Below are positions 7,626-15,562 of a stretch of DNA of 34,769 nucleotides, in pieces. The first letter of the stretch is position 1. Every line of letters starts with the position of its first letter. A program made the position numbers and the translations under genes. The notes below the pieces were generated by a model, which did not search any database, was not told the DNA's origin, and saw nothing but the letters and a program-made list of their open reading frames with translations. This DNA comes from Sphingomonas sp. 28-63-12 (GTDB lineage: Bacteria > Pseudomonadota > Alphaproteobacteria > Sphingomonadales > Sphingomonadaceae), in NCBI GenBank assembly GCA_002281535.1, contig NCGD01000010.1, positions 91,397-126,165 on the forward strand. Direction: 5' to 3'.

Positions 7626-8331
7626 CGATCGACACACCGGGCGGCATCGGCATGCGGCCGACCAGATGCCGTTCCCAGCCGAAGATCGTCTCGAACAGCG
7701 TGTTGAGCGCGGCTGGTGGCGGCGAATCGTCGCTGTCGTCGCGCCCCGTCAGCCGTCCGGCGATTCGCGCGGCGGCAGCGAGCGGGAACAGCAGCGAATT
7801 GAAATAGCGCAGGCCATTATGGTCAAGCCCGGCCGCCGCAATCGCCTTGGCCAGGCTTGCCTTGGAATAGCGGCGATGATGGTGGTTGACCACGTCATGC
7901 GCGCTCCACAGCCATTGATGCGCGGGCACCGTGATCAGGATCTTGCCGCCCGGCTTCAGGCAGTCGCGCATTGCCCTGAGCGCGGCAACATCATCCTCGA
8001 TATGCTCGACGACATCGAGCACGGCGATCAGATCATAGGCGCCGCGTTCGATCCCCGGCAGCGCGGGTAGCGGCGCTGCGCTGACCGGCCGGCCGAGCCG
8101 CTCGCTGGCGATGCCACGCGCGACCGGATCGATCTCGATCGCCTCTACAGCACCGAATGTCGCCAGCATCGGCAGGTTGTGCCCGGTGCCGCAACCAATC
8201 TCCAGTATCCGCGCGCCCTTGGGCAGGCCAGCTTCGCGCGTCAGATAATCCGATAGAATCTCGCGCCGGGCGCGATACCACCAGTGCGTGGAATCATGCG
8301 CGGCCATCCGGTCATAGACGATTCTATCCAT
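7600..8331 (-). CDS. Class I SAM-dependent methyltransferase
   Basis: A 243-residue methyltransferase. Motif I is RILEIGCGTGHN near residue 40, the acidic end of strand 2 is EAIEID, and the DLIAVLDVVEHIEDD segment near residue 95 is the motif expected before a catalytic or substrate loop in methyltransferase type 11/12 folds. The HWWYRARREIL N-terminus is common among methyltransferases in polysaccharide and lipid-carrier loci. The start at 8331 is preferred over a start further upstream at 8373, which would lie deep inside the GtrA gene; the overlap with that gene is then 8 bases. It is the second gene of a gtrA-methyltransferase operon. The acceptor is unknown. Confidence 0.85.
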   Translation of the reverse strand: MDRIVYDRMAAHDSTHWWYRARREILSDYLTREAGLPKGARILEIGCGTGHNLPMLATFGAVEAIEIDPVARGIASERLGRPVSAAPLPALPGIERGAYDLIAVLDVVEHIEDDVAALRAMRDCLKPGGKILITVPAHQWLWSAHDVVNHHHRRYSKASLAKAIAAAGLDHNGLRYFNSLLFPLAAAARIAGRLTGRDDSDDSPPPAALNTLFETIFGWERHLVGRMPMPPGVSIVTLASPAA

Positions 8332-8794
8332 GTGTCGCAGCGCCCCCAAATACCCATTGACGGTTGAGCGCAAAGGTCGCGATCGGCGTGATCGTCACTA
8401 CCGGGATCAGCGCGACCCAGGCGGGCAGCCCCAGCAAGGCCGTAACGCCCCAGGTAAACCCGGCGTTGAGGGCAAGGCCAATGCCTTGCACGATCACGAA
8501 CTTGGTCTGCTGCCGGCCGCCCGGCTGGCGCGTGCCGTGCCCCTTGAAGCTCCAGCGGCTGTGCAGGAAATAGCCCGCCGTAACCGCGACGGCAAAAGCG
8601 AAGGGCACCGCATAGACCGCCTGGGCGGCGCGAAAAATATAGGCGGTGAGCGGCAGGTACACCGCTGAATAGATCACCGTCGACAGCCCGCCCGCGATCG
8701 CGAAGCGCACCAGCTGATCGACAATCTCGCGCCCGCCGAGCATTATGCCCAGCCGGTCGCCCAATCGATTGCCGAGATGGTTGAGAGATTTCAC
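8324..8794 (-). CDS. GtrA-family membrane protein (putative polyprenyl-phosphate-sugar flippase)
   Basis: GtrA proteins are small four-helix membrane proteins thought to flip polyprenyl-phosphate-linked sugars across the inner membrane. Here the core shows QLVRFAIAGGLSTVIYSAVY, a second helix ending before FAVAVTAGYFLHSRWSFKG (the diagnostic N-F-x-x-x-R-x-W-x-F-like segment, with H in place of N), then two more helices and a final FALNRQWVFGG. I chose the GTG at 8794, with AAAGGG ten bases upstream, giving 156 residues. An ATG at 8743 would also leave the whole family core, and the longest reading from 8869 collides with the divergent gene. The stop overlaps the methyltransferase start. Confidence 0.82.
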   Translation of the reverse strand: MKSLNHLGNRLGDRLGIMLGGREIVDQLVRFAIAGGLSTVIYSAVYLPLTAYIFRAAQAVYAVPFAFAVAVTAGYFLHSRWSFKGHGTRQPGGRQQTKFVIVQGIGLALNAGFTWGVTALLGLPAWVALIPVVTITPIATFALNRQWVFGGAATHG

Positions 8795-8854
8795 GTGCCG
8801 CTTGCCCTTTATGGAGGCCGCACTAGAGCGCGAGCACAGCCTAGGGAAGCATCT

Positions 8855-10642
8855 TTGAACAATCGGCACGATGGCGACACGCCGCTCGCCCTGGAAGTGA
8901 ACCGCAACTGGCGCAGCCTGACGCTGATCGCCTGGGCGCTGATCGCGCTATTTTACCTCTGGCAGCGCTGGCCAGCGATCCATTGGCTGTCGCTCGGCGA
9001 TACCGATGATAATATGCGGCTGATGCAGGTCCGCGCCCTGCTGAACGGGCAGGGCTGGTATGATCTGCGGCAATATCGGCTCAACCCGCCGCTGGGCTTT
9101 GACATGCACTGGAGCCGGATCGTCGATCTGCCGATCGCCGGCATGATCCTGGCATTCAGGCCCTTTGTCGGCACCGCGCTGGCCGAGCGATTGGCCTGCG
9201 GGATCGCGCCCTTGCTGCCGCTGTCCGTCGCGATGCTGGGGCTGGCCTTTACCGTTCGCCGGCTGGTCAGTCCGCTTGCCTGGCCGCTGGCGCTGATCTT
9301 CCTGCTAATGTGTACCGCGACGATGCTGATGTTCATGCCCGAACGCATCGATCACCACGGCTGGCAGCTCGCTTGCCTCAGCCTGACAGTCGCCGGGCTG
9401 GCCGATCCCCAGCAGCGGCGCGGCGGCATTATCGTCGGGCTGGCGAGCGCAGTGTCGCTCAGCATCGGCCTTGAAATGCTCCCCTATGCCGCCGGCGCTG
9501 GCGCGATCATGGGCCTGCGCTGGATCTGGGACCGCGCCGAGGCACCGCGCCTGACCGTCTATGGTCTGGCGCTCGCGGGCGGCAGCGCGATCGGCTATGT
9601 GCTGTTCGCGTCGAACGCCAATGCCGTGCTGCGCTGTGACGCGCTGACGCCCGTCTGGCTGAGCGTGATGATCGAGGCCGGTGCGCTGCTGTTCATCCTC
9701 GCCAGGATCAATCCTGATCTGCGCTGGGTACGTTTCGTGCTGGCGGCGGCGGCTGGCGTGGCGATCCTCACCGCCTTTGCGCTGGTCTTCCCGCAATGCC
9801 TTGGCCGGCCCGAACAGGTCTCCCCCGAACTCGCCGCCAACTGGCTCAACAATGTTCGCGAAGCCAAGCCAATCTATGCGCATCCCTGGCGTGGCGCGCT
9901 GAGCGTTGCGACCCTGCCGGTGATCGGTATGATCGGAGCGATCATCGCCACCTGGCGCGCCTGGCGGAGCGATCACTTTGCGGCCTGGGCGGCGGTGCTG
10001 CTGTTCACCCTGCTCGCCAGCGGGTTGCTGCTCTGGCAGGTCCGTGCCGGTGCCGCCGCCCAAATGCTGGCCGTCCCCGGCGCGGTCGCGCTTGGCTGGA
10101 TCGTCCTGCCCTGGTGCCTGGGCAATCGATCGGTCCTGGTGCGCGTGTTCGGTACAGTTGTCGCGTTCCTGGTCGTTTCGGGGGCTTTTGTCGGCTTCGT
10201 CGTTCAATATGCGGTGCCCGACAAACCAAGCAAGGGCACCAAGGCGGTCAACCGTGCCGGTGCTTCCTGCCCGACCATTCCGGCGCTGGCGGTGCTCGAC
10301 AAATTGCCGCCGCAGACCATCTTCACCTTTATCGATCTCGGGCCCCGGCTGATAACGCTGACGCATCATTCGGCAGTGGCCGGGCCTTATCACCGCAATG
10401 GCGATGCGATCCTCGACGTGCAGCACGCCTTTACGCGGACGGCGGATGATTTCCACGCCATCGCCCGCCGTCACGGTGCGACCCTGTTGCTGACCTGCCC
10501 CAACATGTCAGAATCAACGGTCTATACGGTCCGCTACCAAAATGGTTTCTACGCTCGGCTCGCCCGCGGCGAGACGCCGACCTGGCTCGAACCGCTGCCG
10601 CTGCCCAAGGGGTCCCCTCTCAAACTGTGGCGGATCCGATAG
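8855..10642 (+). CDS. Large integral membrane protein with STT3/GT-C-like motifs, putative glycosyltransferase
   Basis: Reading from a TTG at 8855 (AGGGAAG at 8843-8849 before it) gives 595 residues with about 11-13 hydrophobic helices and a soluble C-terminal part of about 120 residues. Similar sphingomonad proteins carry misleading AcrB/AcrD/AcrF labels, but the length and topology are wrong for an RND pump. After the first helix comes G-D49-T-D51-D52-N-M-R55, then WYDLRQYRLNPP and H85-W-S-R88, and later E-R-I-D166-H167-H168-G-W. STT3/PglB/AglB enzymes have an acidic D-x-D/D-D site plus Arg in the first loop and, in archaeal members, a D-H-H motif at a similar place. I infer a GT-C glycosyltransferase that uses a lipid-linked sugar. 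Its location beside GtrA- and GtrB-like genes agrees. Confidence 0.7.
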   Translation: MNNRHDGDTPLALEVNRNWRSLTLIAWALIALFYLWQRWPAIHWLSLGDTDDNMRLMQVRALLNGQGWYDLRQYRLNPPLGFDMHWSRIVDLPIAGMILAFRPFVGTALAERLACGIAPLLPLSVAMLGLAFTVRRLVSPLAWPLALIFLLMCTATMLMFMPERIDHHGWQLACLSLTVAGLADPQQRRGGIIVGLASAVSLSIGLEMLPYAAGAGAIMGLRWIWDRAEAPRLTVYGLALAGGSAIGYVLFASNANAVLRCDALTPVWLSVMIEAGALLFILARINPDLRWVRFVLAAAAGVAILTAFALVFPQCLGRPEQVSPELAANWLNNVREAKPIYAHPWRGALSVATLPVIGMIGAIIATWRAWRSDHFAAWAAVLLFTLLASGLLLWQVRAGAAAQMLAVPGAVALGWIVLPWCLGNRSVLVRVFGTVVAFLVVSGAFVGFVVQYAVPDKPSKGTKAVNRAGASCPTIPALAVLDKLPPQTIFTFIDLGPRLITLTHHSAVAGPYHRNGDAILDVQHAFTRTADDFHAIARRHGATLLLTCPNMSESTVYTVRYQNGFYARLARGETPTWLEPLPLPKGSPLKLWRIR

Positions 10643-10668
10643 CGCCGTTGCGCGGCATCCCCGGCGCT
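10641..10668. repeat. Inverted repeat at the meeting point of two convergent genes
   Basis: AGCGCCG (10641-10647) and CGGCGCT (10662-10668) are perfect inverted arms separated by 14 bases and overlap the stop codons of both convergent genes. A run of A follows on the plus strand rather than T, so it is not a standard intrinsic terminator in either direction; a hairpin that protects the 3' ends is possible. Confidence 0.35.
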
Positions 10669-11287
10669 AGAAAAAACTGCCGCGCAGCCCGTCGATCACG
10701 AATTGCGCCGCCAGTGCCGCAAGCAGCACGCCGAGCAGCCGGGTAATCACCGCCTCGATCTTGTCGCCGAGCACGCGCATGATCGGCCCGGCGGCGATCA
10801 GCGCCAGCAGCGTCAGCGCCAGAATTAGCCCCAATGCGGCCAGGATCACCAGGGTGCGCTCCACGCCATGTCCCTTGGACATCAGCAGCATGATCGACGC
10901 GATCGAGCCCGGCCCGGCAATCATCGGCATCGCCATCGGGAAGACAGAGACATCCTCGATCTCAGGGGTGTCGATGATCTTTTGCGCGCGGTCCTCGCGG
11001 CGCTGGGTGCGCTTTTCCAGCACCATCTCGGTCGCGATGACGAACAGCAGGATGCCGCCCGCGACCCGGAAACTGTCGAGGCTCGCGCCGATCGCCGACA
11101 GGATCGCCTGGCCGAACAGCGCGAACACCAGCAGGATAGCCCCCGCAATCAGTACCGCGCGCAGCGCCATCGCGCGCGCATGCACCGCCGGCACGCCCGC
11201 CGTCAGCCCGGCATAGATCGGCGCGCAACCGGGCGGATCGATCACCACGAAAAAGGTGATCAGCGAGGAGACGAACAGCTCAATCAT
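10667..11287 (-). CDS. MarC-family integral membrane protein
   Basis: A 206-residue membrane protein with six hydrophobic segments. [13 protein letters not shown] near the N-terminus and [19 protein letters not shown] in the middle are the paired MarC signature repeats (D-P-x-G and AGPG). The family sits in the inner membrane; a link to multiple antibiotic resistance was proposed for E. coli MarC but not upheld, and the transported substrate is unknown. The ATG at 11287 overlaps the folD stop as ATGA, so translation is probably coupled. The longer open frame to 11503 lies wholly inside folD and is not used. Confidence 0.92.
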   Translation of the reverse strand: MIELFVSSLITFFVVIDPPGCAPIYAGLTAGVPAVHARAMALRAVLIAGAILLVFALFGQAILSAIGASLDSFRVAGGILLFVIATEMVLEKRTQRREDRAQKIIDTPEIEDVSVFPMAMPMIAGPGSIASIMLLMSKGHGVERTLVILAALGLILALTLLALIAAGPIMRVLGDKIEAVITRLLGVLLAALAAQFVIDGLRGSFF

Positions 11288-12159
11288 AATGTCGCCATGT
11301 CCAGCTTCAGCCCGGCGCGGCGATAGGCCGATACCAAAGTGTTGCGCAGCAGGCAGGCGATCGTCATCGGCCCGACGCCTCCGGGTACCGGCGTGATCGC
11401 CCCGGCAACGCTGGCCGCGCCGTTGAAATCGACATCGCCGACCAGCCCGTCTTCGGTGCGGTTGATGCCGACATCGATCACCGTGGCCCCCGGCTTGATC
11501 CATTCGCCCCTGATCATCGCCGCCCGGCCCACCGCTGCGACGACAATGTCGGCGCGCTTGACGATGGTTGAGAGATCGCGGGTCTTGGAATGGGCAACCG
11601 TCACCGTGCAGTTCTCGCCGATGAGCAATTGCGCGAGCGGCTTGCCGACGATGTTCGACCGGCCGATGATCACCGCTTCCAGCCCAGCCAGGTCGCCCAG
11701 TTGTTCCTTGAGCAGCATCACGCAGCCAAGCGGCGTGCAGGGCACGAAGCCGTACAGCCCCGTCGCCAGCCGGCCGGCATTGACCGGGTGGAAACCGTCG
11801 ACATCCTTGTCGGGATCGATCGCCATCAGCACCACGCGCTCGTCGATCTGCGGTGGCAGCGGCAATTGGACGAGAATCCCGTCAACCGCCGGATCAGCAT
11901 TGAGGGTCTGCACCAGCGCCAGCACATCGGCCTGTTCGGCATCGGCCGGCAGGCGATATTCGAAGCTGGCCATGCCCGCCGCCAACGTCGCCTTGCCCTT
12001 GTTGCGGACATAGACCGCCGACGCCGGATCTTCGCCGACCAGTACCACCGCCAATCCGGGCGCGCGCGCGGCTGCGTCGCGAAAGGACGCGACCTGCAGG
12101 GCGATGCGGCCGCGAAGGGCTGCGGCAAAGGCTTTGCCGTCGATGATTTGTGCGCTCAT
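11284..12159 (-). CDS. folD: FolD bifunctional methylenetetrahydrofolate dehydrogenase/methenyltetrahydrofolate cyclohydrolase
   Basis: Interconverts 5,10-methylene-, 5,10-methenyl- and 10-formyl-tetrahydrofolate with NADP in the cytosol. The 291-residue sequence carries every family landmark: YVRNKGKA containing the catalytic Tyr and Lys, [43 protein letters not shown] as the nucleotide-binding loop, and PGGVGPMT at the end. Length is normal. Its ATG overlaps the stop of the DUF167 gene by four bases and its own stop overlaps marC by four, so it is an internal gene of a tight operon. Confidence 0.97.
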   Translation of the reverse strand: MSAQIIDGKAFAAALRGRIALQVASFRDAAARAPGLAVVLVGEDPASAVYVRNKGKATLAAGMASFEYRLPADAEQADVLALVQTLNADPAVDGILVQLPLPPQIDERVVLMAIDPDKDVDGFHPVNAGRLATGLYGFVPCTPLGCVMLLKEQLGDLAGLEAVIIGRSNIVGKPLAQLLIGENCTVTVAHSKTRDLSTIVKRADIVVAAVGRAAMIRGEWIKPGATVIDVGINRTEDGLVGDVDFNGAASVAGAITPVPGGVGPMTIACLLRNTLVSAYRRAGLKLDMATL

Positions 12160-12464
12160 GCGGCCGGGCCATAGAGCGCAGCGGCGATTTCCGCCAGCCT
12201 TTGCGGATCGCCGCTAAGCTTCAGCCGCTTGATCCGCGCGGTCTGGCCGGCGATCAGCGAGACGTCGCGCTTGGGCAGGGCAAAGGCCTTGGCGACCAGC
12301 GCGACCAGAGCGGCATTGGCGGCGCCATCAACCGGCGGGGCTGCCAGCCGGGCGGCAAAATGCGCCGATGTGCCCGCGATCAGCGCATCGCGCCCGCCCC
12401 GGGGCGTAACGCGCACCGCGATGAAAATGCCGTCCGCCGTGGCGGTCCACGGCCGTGCCGTCAG
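12156..12464 (-). CDS. DUF167 (YggU-type) family protein, apparent CTG start
   Basis: Small conserved protein of unknown function that in many proteobacteria follows yggT. The core [11 protein letters not shown], then [34 protein letters not shown] and RIKRL, is the DUF167 signature. The first ordinary start codon in frame is a GTG at 12416, but that removes the conserved first strand ([16 protein letters not shown]), which is plainly coding. No ATG, GTG or TTG precedes that strand in frame. A CTG at 12464-12462 sits in a CTGA overlap with the yggT stop, exactly matching the ATGA overlaps of the next two junctions in this operon. I therefore place the start there (102 residues). Direct proof of the start is lacking. 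Confidence 0.8.
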   Translation of the reverse strand: MTARPWTATADGIFIAVRVTPRGGRDALIAGTSAHFAARLAAPPVDGAANAALVALVAKAFALPKRDVSLIAGQTARIKRLKLSGDPQRLAEIAAALYGPAA

Positions 12465-12763
12465 AGCGGCGCACCGGTCTGGATCGAGGCCGCGACATTG
12501 CCCAGCACCAGCTCGAGGATTTGCAGCCCGATCAGCACCACCGCCGGCGAAAAATCAATCTGGCCGAAATCGGGAAGGATGCGGCGGATTGGGCGGTACA
12601 TCGGCGCGGTCAGCCGATCGAGCCCCTGATAGAGCGAGCGGATGAAATCATTATAGGTATTGATCACGTTGAACGCGATCAGCAGCGACAGGATGATCTG
12701 GACGACAACGATCCACCAAACCAGGTTGAGCAGGACCATGGCAATCTGAATGAGGGTGATCAA
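12461..12763 (-). CDS. YggT-family integral membrane protein
   Basis: YggT proteins are small inner-membrane proteins; relatives in plastids and actinobacteria are tied to thylakoid nucleoid/cytochrome assembly and cell division placement, but the bacterial role is unsettled. The sequence shows one long hydrophobic region (VLLNLVWWIVVVQIILSLLIAF), then NVINTYNDFIRSLYQGLDRLTAPMYRPIRRILP, the hallmark YggT loop, and a second helix near FSPAVVLIGLQILELVLG. I prefer the TTG at 12763 because GGAG lies eight bases before it and the protein then begins MITLIQI as homologues do; a GTG at 12772 has no ribosome site. About 190 bp separates this start from the end of argB. Confidence 0.85.
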   Translation of the reverse strand: MITLIQIAMVLLNLVWWIVVVQIILSLLIAFNVINTYNDFIRSLYQGLDRLTAPMYRPIRRILPDFGQIDFSPAVVLIGLQILELVLGNVAASIQTGAPL

Positions 12764-12953
12764 ACCGGGCACTCCATGTTGTTCGCAATGATATATAGGC
12801 GTTGTACTAGAGCAAAACACCCTGTCTTGTCACCCTAGACCCGATTGTCGGCTCCGCAAAGCGCGGCCGATAGCGACCCGCGGCTGGCGCCACCCATCCA
12901 TCGCCGCCCGAATTCCAGCGCCCTCCCAGGCTTCTTGCACCTTCGCAAGGGCG
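12764..12953. other. Intergenic region between argB and yggT
   Basis: No gene is seen. The half next to argB holds the nested inverted repeat at 12917-12955; the half next to yggT is locally AT-rich (ATGATATATAGG near 12788-12799), which could be a promoter for the yggT operon on the minus strand, though no clean -35/-10 pair is visible. Confidence 0.4.
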
Positions 12954-12955
12954 CT
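12917..12955 (-). terminator. Nested stem-loop at the 3' end of argB
   Basis: AGCGCCCT (12917-12924) and AGGGCGCT (12948-12955) are perfect 8-bp arms, and inside them CTTGC (12934-12938) pairs with GCAAG (12945-12949). In the argB transcript this would fold immediately at the stop codon. There is no U-run after it, so intrinsic termination is doubtful; a 3'-end stabilising or Rho-assisted structure is as likely. Confidence 0.4.
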
Positions 12956-13874
12956 AGCGATGCACCAGCGTCCCCGCCCCCGCCTGGGTGAAGATTTCCA
13001 GCAGCATCGCATGCGGCACCCGCCCGTCGAGGATGACGGCAGCGTCCACCCCGCCTTCCACCGCGGTGATGCACGTCTCCAGCTTGGGGATCATCCCGCC
13101 GGTGATCGTGCCGTCCGCGCGCAGCAGCGCGATCTTCGCGGGGTCCAGATCGGTCAGCAACTGCTTGTCCTTGTCGAGCACGCCGGCAACATCGGTCAGC
13201 AAAAACAGCCGCGATGCACCCAGCGCCGCCGCAATCGCCCCCGCCATCGTATCGGCGTTGATATTATAGGTCTGCCCGTCGGCGCCGATGCCGATCGGCG
13301 CGACCACCGGGATCATCCCCGCGTTCGATATCGTGTCGATCACCGTCCGATCGATCGATTCGGGTTCGCCGACAAAGCCCAGATCGACGACGCGCTCGAT
13401 ATTGCTGTCGGGGTCGCGCGTCGTCCGCTCCACCTTCACCGCACGCACAAAGCCGCCATCCTTGCCCGAAATGCCGATCGCGCGCCCGCCCGCCTGCCCG
13501 ATCCAGGCAACGATTTCCTTGTTGATCGCGCCCGACAGCACCATTTCCGCCACTTGGGCTGTCTGCGCATCGGTCACGCGCAACCCGTCGACAAAGCTCG
13601 ATTCGACCCCCAGTTTCTTCAGCATCGCCCCAATCTGCGGCCCGCCGCCATGCACGACCACGGGGTTGATGCCGACCGCTTTCAACAACACGACATCCTC
13701 GGCAAAATCGCGCTGCAGCTCGGGATCACCCATCGCATGCCCGCCATATTTCACGACGAAGGTCTTGCCGGCGTAACGCTGCAGATAGGGCAACGCCTCG
13801 GTCAGCGTTTCCGCCTTGGCGAGCATCGCGGGGTCGGGCGCGTGATTGGCGGCGGGGGTGGCGGGATCGGTCAT
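12954..13874 (-). CDS. argB: Acetylglutamate kinase ArgB
   Basis: Phosphorylates N-acetyl-L-glutamate, the second step of arginine synthesis. The amino-acid kinase fold is complete: [12 protein letters not shown] with the phosphate-binding Lys and Gly-Gly, [11 protein letters not shown], an RVTD segment near residue 100, [39 protein letters not shown], and [10 protein letters not shown] near the C-terminus. About 306 residues from the ATG at 13874; another ATG at 13883 would add three residues. The N-terminal extension before [12 protein letters not shown] is typical of the long, arginine-sensitive type, though feedback inhibition is inferred. No other arg gene is in the window. Confidence 0.97.
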   Translation of the reverse strand: MTDPATPAANHAPDPAMLAKAETLTEALPYLQRYAGKTFVVKYGGHAMGDPELQRDFAEDVVLLKAVGINPVVVHGGGPQIGAMLKKLGVESSFVDGLRVTDAQTAQVAEMVLSGAINKEIVAWIGQAGGRAIGISGKDGGFVRAVKVERTTRDPDSNIERVVDLGFVGEPESIDRTVIDTISNAGMIPVVAPIGIGADGQTYNINADTMAGAIAAALGASRLFLLTDVAGVLDKDKQLLTDLDPAKIALLRADGTITGGMIPKLETCITAVEGGVDAAVILDGRVPHAMLLEIFTQAGAGTLVHR

Positions 13875-13883
13875 GGCCACCAT

Positions 13884-14163
13884 CTAGCCAATCTGCCCCT
13901 TTAGCGAAAGCTGGGGTCTTGCAATCGGCAAGGGATGCGGCTTGAACCGGCTGATGAGAGCTGTTGCCGGAGCGACGGGCAGGGTAAGCGGCAGATTTTG
14001 CCAAATTCCGGTCATTCACGAGGGGCATATGCGCGCCTGACAGCGGCCATAAACACCTGATTCTGTCGCGCATTTGCGACTGGTGAATGCTTTGGCGTAC
14101 CTCGCATAAACTGCAGACTCTCGCAGCTGATTGAGCTATGTGTTTCGGGAGACGGAGGTGCCA
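13884..14163. other. Gene-poor, lower-GC intergenic stretch
   Basis: About 280 bp between argB and the orphan membrane protein. I see no convincing coding frame, RNA gene or repeat. Base composition drops visibly below the flanks and continues low through the next gene and to about 14750. It should contain the argB promoter on its left and the promoter for the gene at 14164 on its right, but no strong hexamers stand out. Confidence 0.5.
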
Positions 14164-14571
14164 ATGATCTACCTACTGGCCGTGCTCGCGCTATTCGCTG
14201 CAAGCCCGAATTTAACATCGTCGGTGTCCGTGGCCGTTGAAAAGTCTGTGGTAGAAGTCGCCTCCAATGCTGACATTTCCGTTGGGCAACAACCTGATGC
14301 CATCATCGACCTGCCGCCGTGCTGCCAGAAACGTGATCGCAAGGAAGAGAGGGTCGCGGTACAAGCTCCGCGCGATCGATGGCTCTTGGCTGTCGCCGTT
14401 CTTGCGCTCTCGGCTGTTCTCACGATTGCTGGTATCGGAATCTCCTTTCGGCGTCGGAAACGACCTGCGCCATTAGAACTGGATTTTCGCCGCCCCCCCG
14501 AACCGACGCTTCCTGACGAACTGTACCCCGGCTTTGTTGGCGAACCCGCCATCGAGTATGAACCGGTCTAG
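14164..14571 (+). CDS. Orphan small membrane protein, unknown function
   Basis: Not recognised. The ATG at 14164 has a strong GGAGG five bases upstream, which supports real translation and rejects the longer frame from 14131. The 135 residues show an N-terminal hydrophobic signal or anchor (about 2-16), a polar Ser/Val-rich segment with adjacent cysteines (DLPPCCQKRDRK near residue 55), a clear transmembrane helix at about 74-96 (WLLAVAVLALSAVLTIAGIGI) followed by the basic stop-transfer FRRRKR, and an acidic Pro-rich cytoplasmic tail. The topology is that of a single-pass protein with its N-terminal domain outside. It stands alone between argB and yhhQ in a lower-GC patch, which hints at recent gain. 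Confidence 0.65.
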   Translation: MIYLLAVLALFAASPNLTSSVSVAVEKSVVEVASNADISVGQQPDAIIDLPPCCQKRDRKEERVAVQAPRDRWLLAVAVLALSAVLTIAGIGISFRRRKRPAPLELDFRRPPEPTLPDELYPGFVGEPAIEYEPV

Positions 14572-14650
14572 CTGACCTAAGCCACTTATCCCGCTCCGAC
14601 ATTCATAACGATGCCAACCGCACTACCAGTCCTTGCTAGTTAGCACCCGG

Positions 14651-14678
14651 ATCAACATGCCCCTACCCGGTTGTTGAT
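14651..14678. repeat. Inverted repeat in the 180-bp gap before yhhQ
   Basis: ATCAACA (14651-14657) and TGTTGAT (14672-14678) are perfect inverted 7-bp arms around a 14-bp spacer. It lies downstream of both convergent genes (the orphan protein and yhhQ), has no T-run, and no function can be assigned. Confidence 0.3.
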
Positions 14679-14751
14679 ACATAGGACAAACTTGCCTTTC
14701 AAATGCCTTCGCCCGAATGCTGCCGGGACAGCTTCCCGCCAACCTCAGCCC

Positions 14752-15438
14752 TCACCCCTCCGCCCGATCCAGCCAGCGCCCGATCCCCACCACCGCATAA
14801 ATCAGCGGCGGCACCAGCAGGGCGGAGAGGAGGACCTTCACCACCATCTGGCCGATCAGCAGCTCGCGGATCGGGAACACGCCCAGGAAGGCGATGCTCA
14901 CGAACAGCAGCGTGTCGACGATCTGCGACAAGATGCTGGCCAGCCCCGCGCGTAGCCACAGCAGCCCGCCGCTCCCGCCTTCCCGCCCTTTGAGCGCCGA
15001 AAACACATAAACGTTCAGCGTCTGCGAAATGCCATAGGAGATGATGCCGCCCACCCAGATGCGCGGCGTTGCGCCCATCATCAGCTCGAATGCCTGGGCA
15101 CGCGCCGGGTCCATGTCGGGCGCAGCAGGGATGGCGAGCACGATCAGCGACAACACAATCGACGCAATCAGCGGCACGAAGCCAAAGCGCACCAGCCGGT
15201 TGGCGATCACCGGCCCGTGCAGCTCGGCAATCGCGCTCGATACCACCACCAGCATCAGGAAGGCGAAAATCCCCGCCTCGATCGCCAGCGGCCCCAGCCC
15301 GAGCATCGGCCCGACAGCGGAAAGCGGCCCGAGCGTCACCTGCTTGTTGCCGAGCACGCCGGCAATGCAGACCATGCCGCCGTAAAAAATCGAAAGCGCG
15401 AACAGCGAGCGCGGGATGCGGAGATCATTCTGGTTCAT
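14752..15438 (-). CDS. yhhQ: Queuosine precursor transporter (YhhQ/VUT family)
   Basis: Imports a queuosine precursor (preQ0/preQ1) across the inner membrane. The 228-residue protein has about six to seven hydrophobic helices; the landmarks of the family are NKQVTLGPL after the first helix, the AELHGPVIANRLVRFG segment, ISQTLNVYVFSALKGREG near residue 140 and LASILSQIVDTLLFVSIAFLG near 165. These agree with COG1738 membrane proteins. It stands alone with its own start (ATG at 15438), divergent from the nucleoside transporter gene. gluQ, acting later in the same tRNA-modification pathway, is about 6.6 kb away at 22002. I looked for a preQ1 riboswitch upstream and did not find its conserved core. 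Confidence 0.88.
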   Translation of the reverse strand: MNQNDLRIPRSLFALSIFYGGMVCIAGVLGNKQVTLGPLSAVGPMLGLGPLAIEAGIFAFLMLVVVSSAIAELHGPVIANRLVRFGFVPLIASIVLSLIVLAIPAAPDMDPARAQAFELMMGATPRIWVGGIISYGISQTLNVYVFSALKGREGGSGGLLWLRAGLASILSQIVDTLLFVSIAFLGVFPIRELLIGQMVVKVLLSALLVPPLIYAVVGIGRWLDRAEG

Positions 15439-15562
15439 CGCTGCGATTGGTAAGCAGATTTACGCGTCCGTCAAACGGCTCTAGCCCAAACGGCGAACCA
15501 CTGTATGGTGCGCGGCTGGCGCAGCCGGGGGGGCGCGCGTGTTTAGTGCGCAAAGGGTATCA

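Noticed and set aside
9305-10474. 389-codon minus-strand frame inside the GT-C-like gene
   Set aside because: Composition rich in Arg, Gly and Asp with no hydrophobic pattern or motif, typical of an antisense shadow.
10641-10668. Intrinsic terminator between the GT-C-like gene and marC
   Set aside because: The stem is real but is followed by A on the plus strand and by no U-run on the minus strand.
15439-15562. Possible preQ1 riboswitch upstream of yhhQ
   Set aside because: The conserved AGAGGTTC...ACCCTCTA-type core and A-rich tail are absent; only GGTTCGCC-like chance matches occur.
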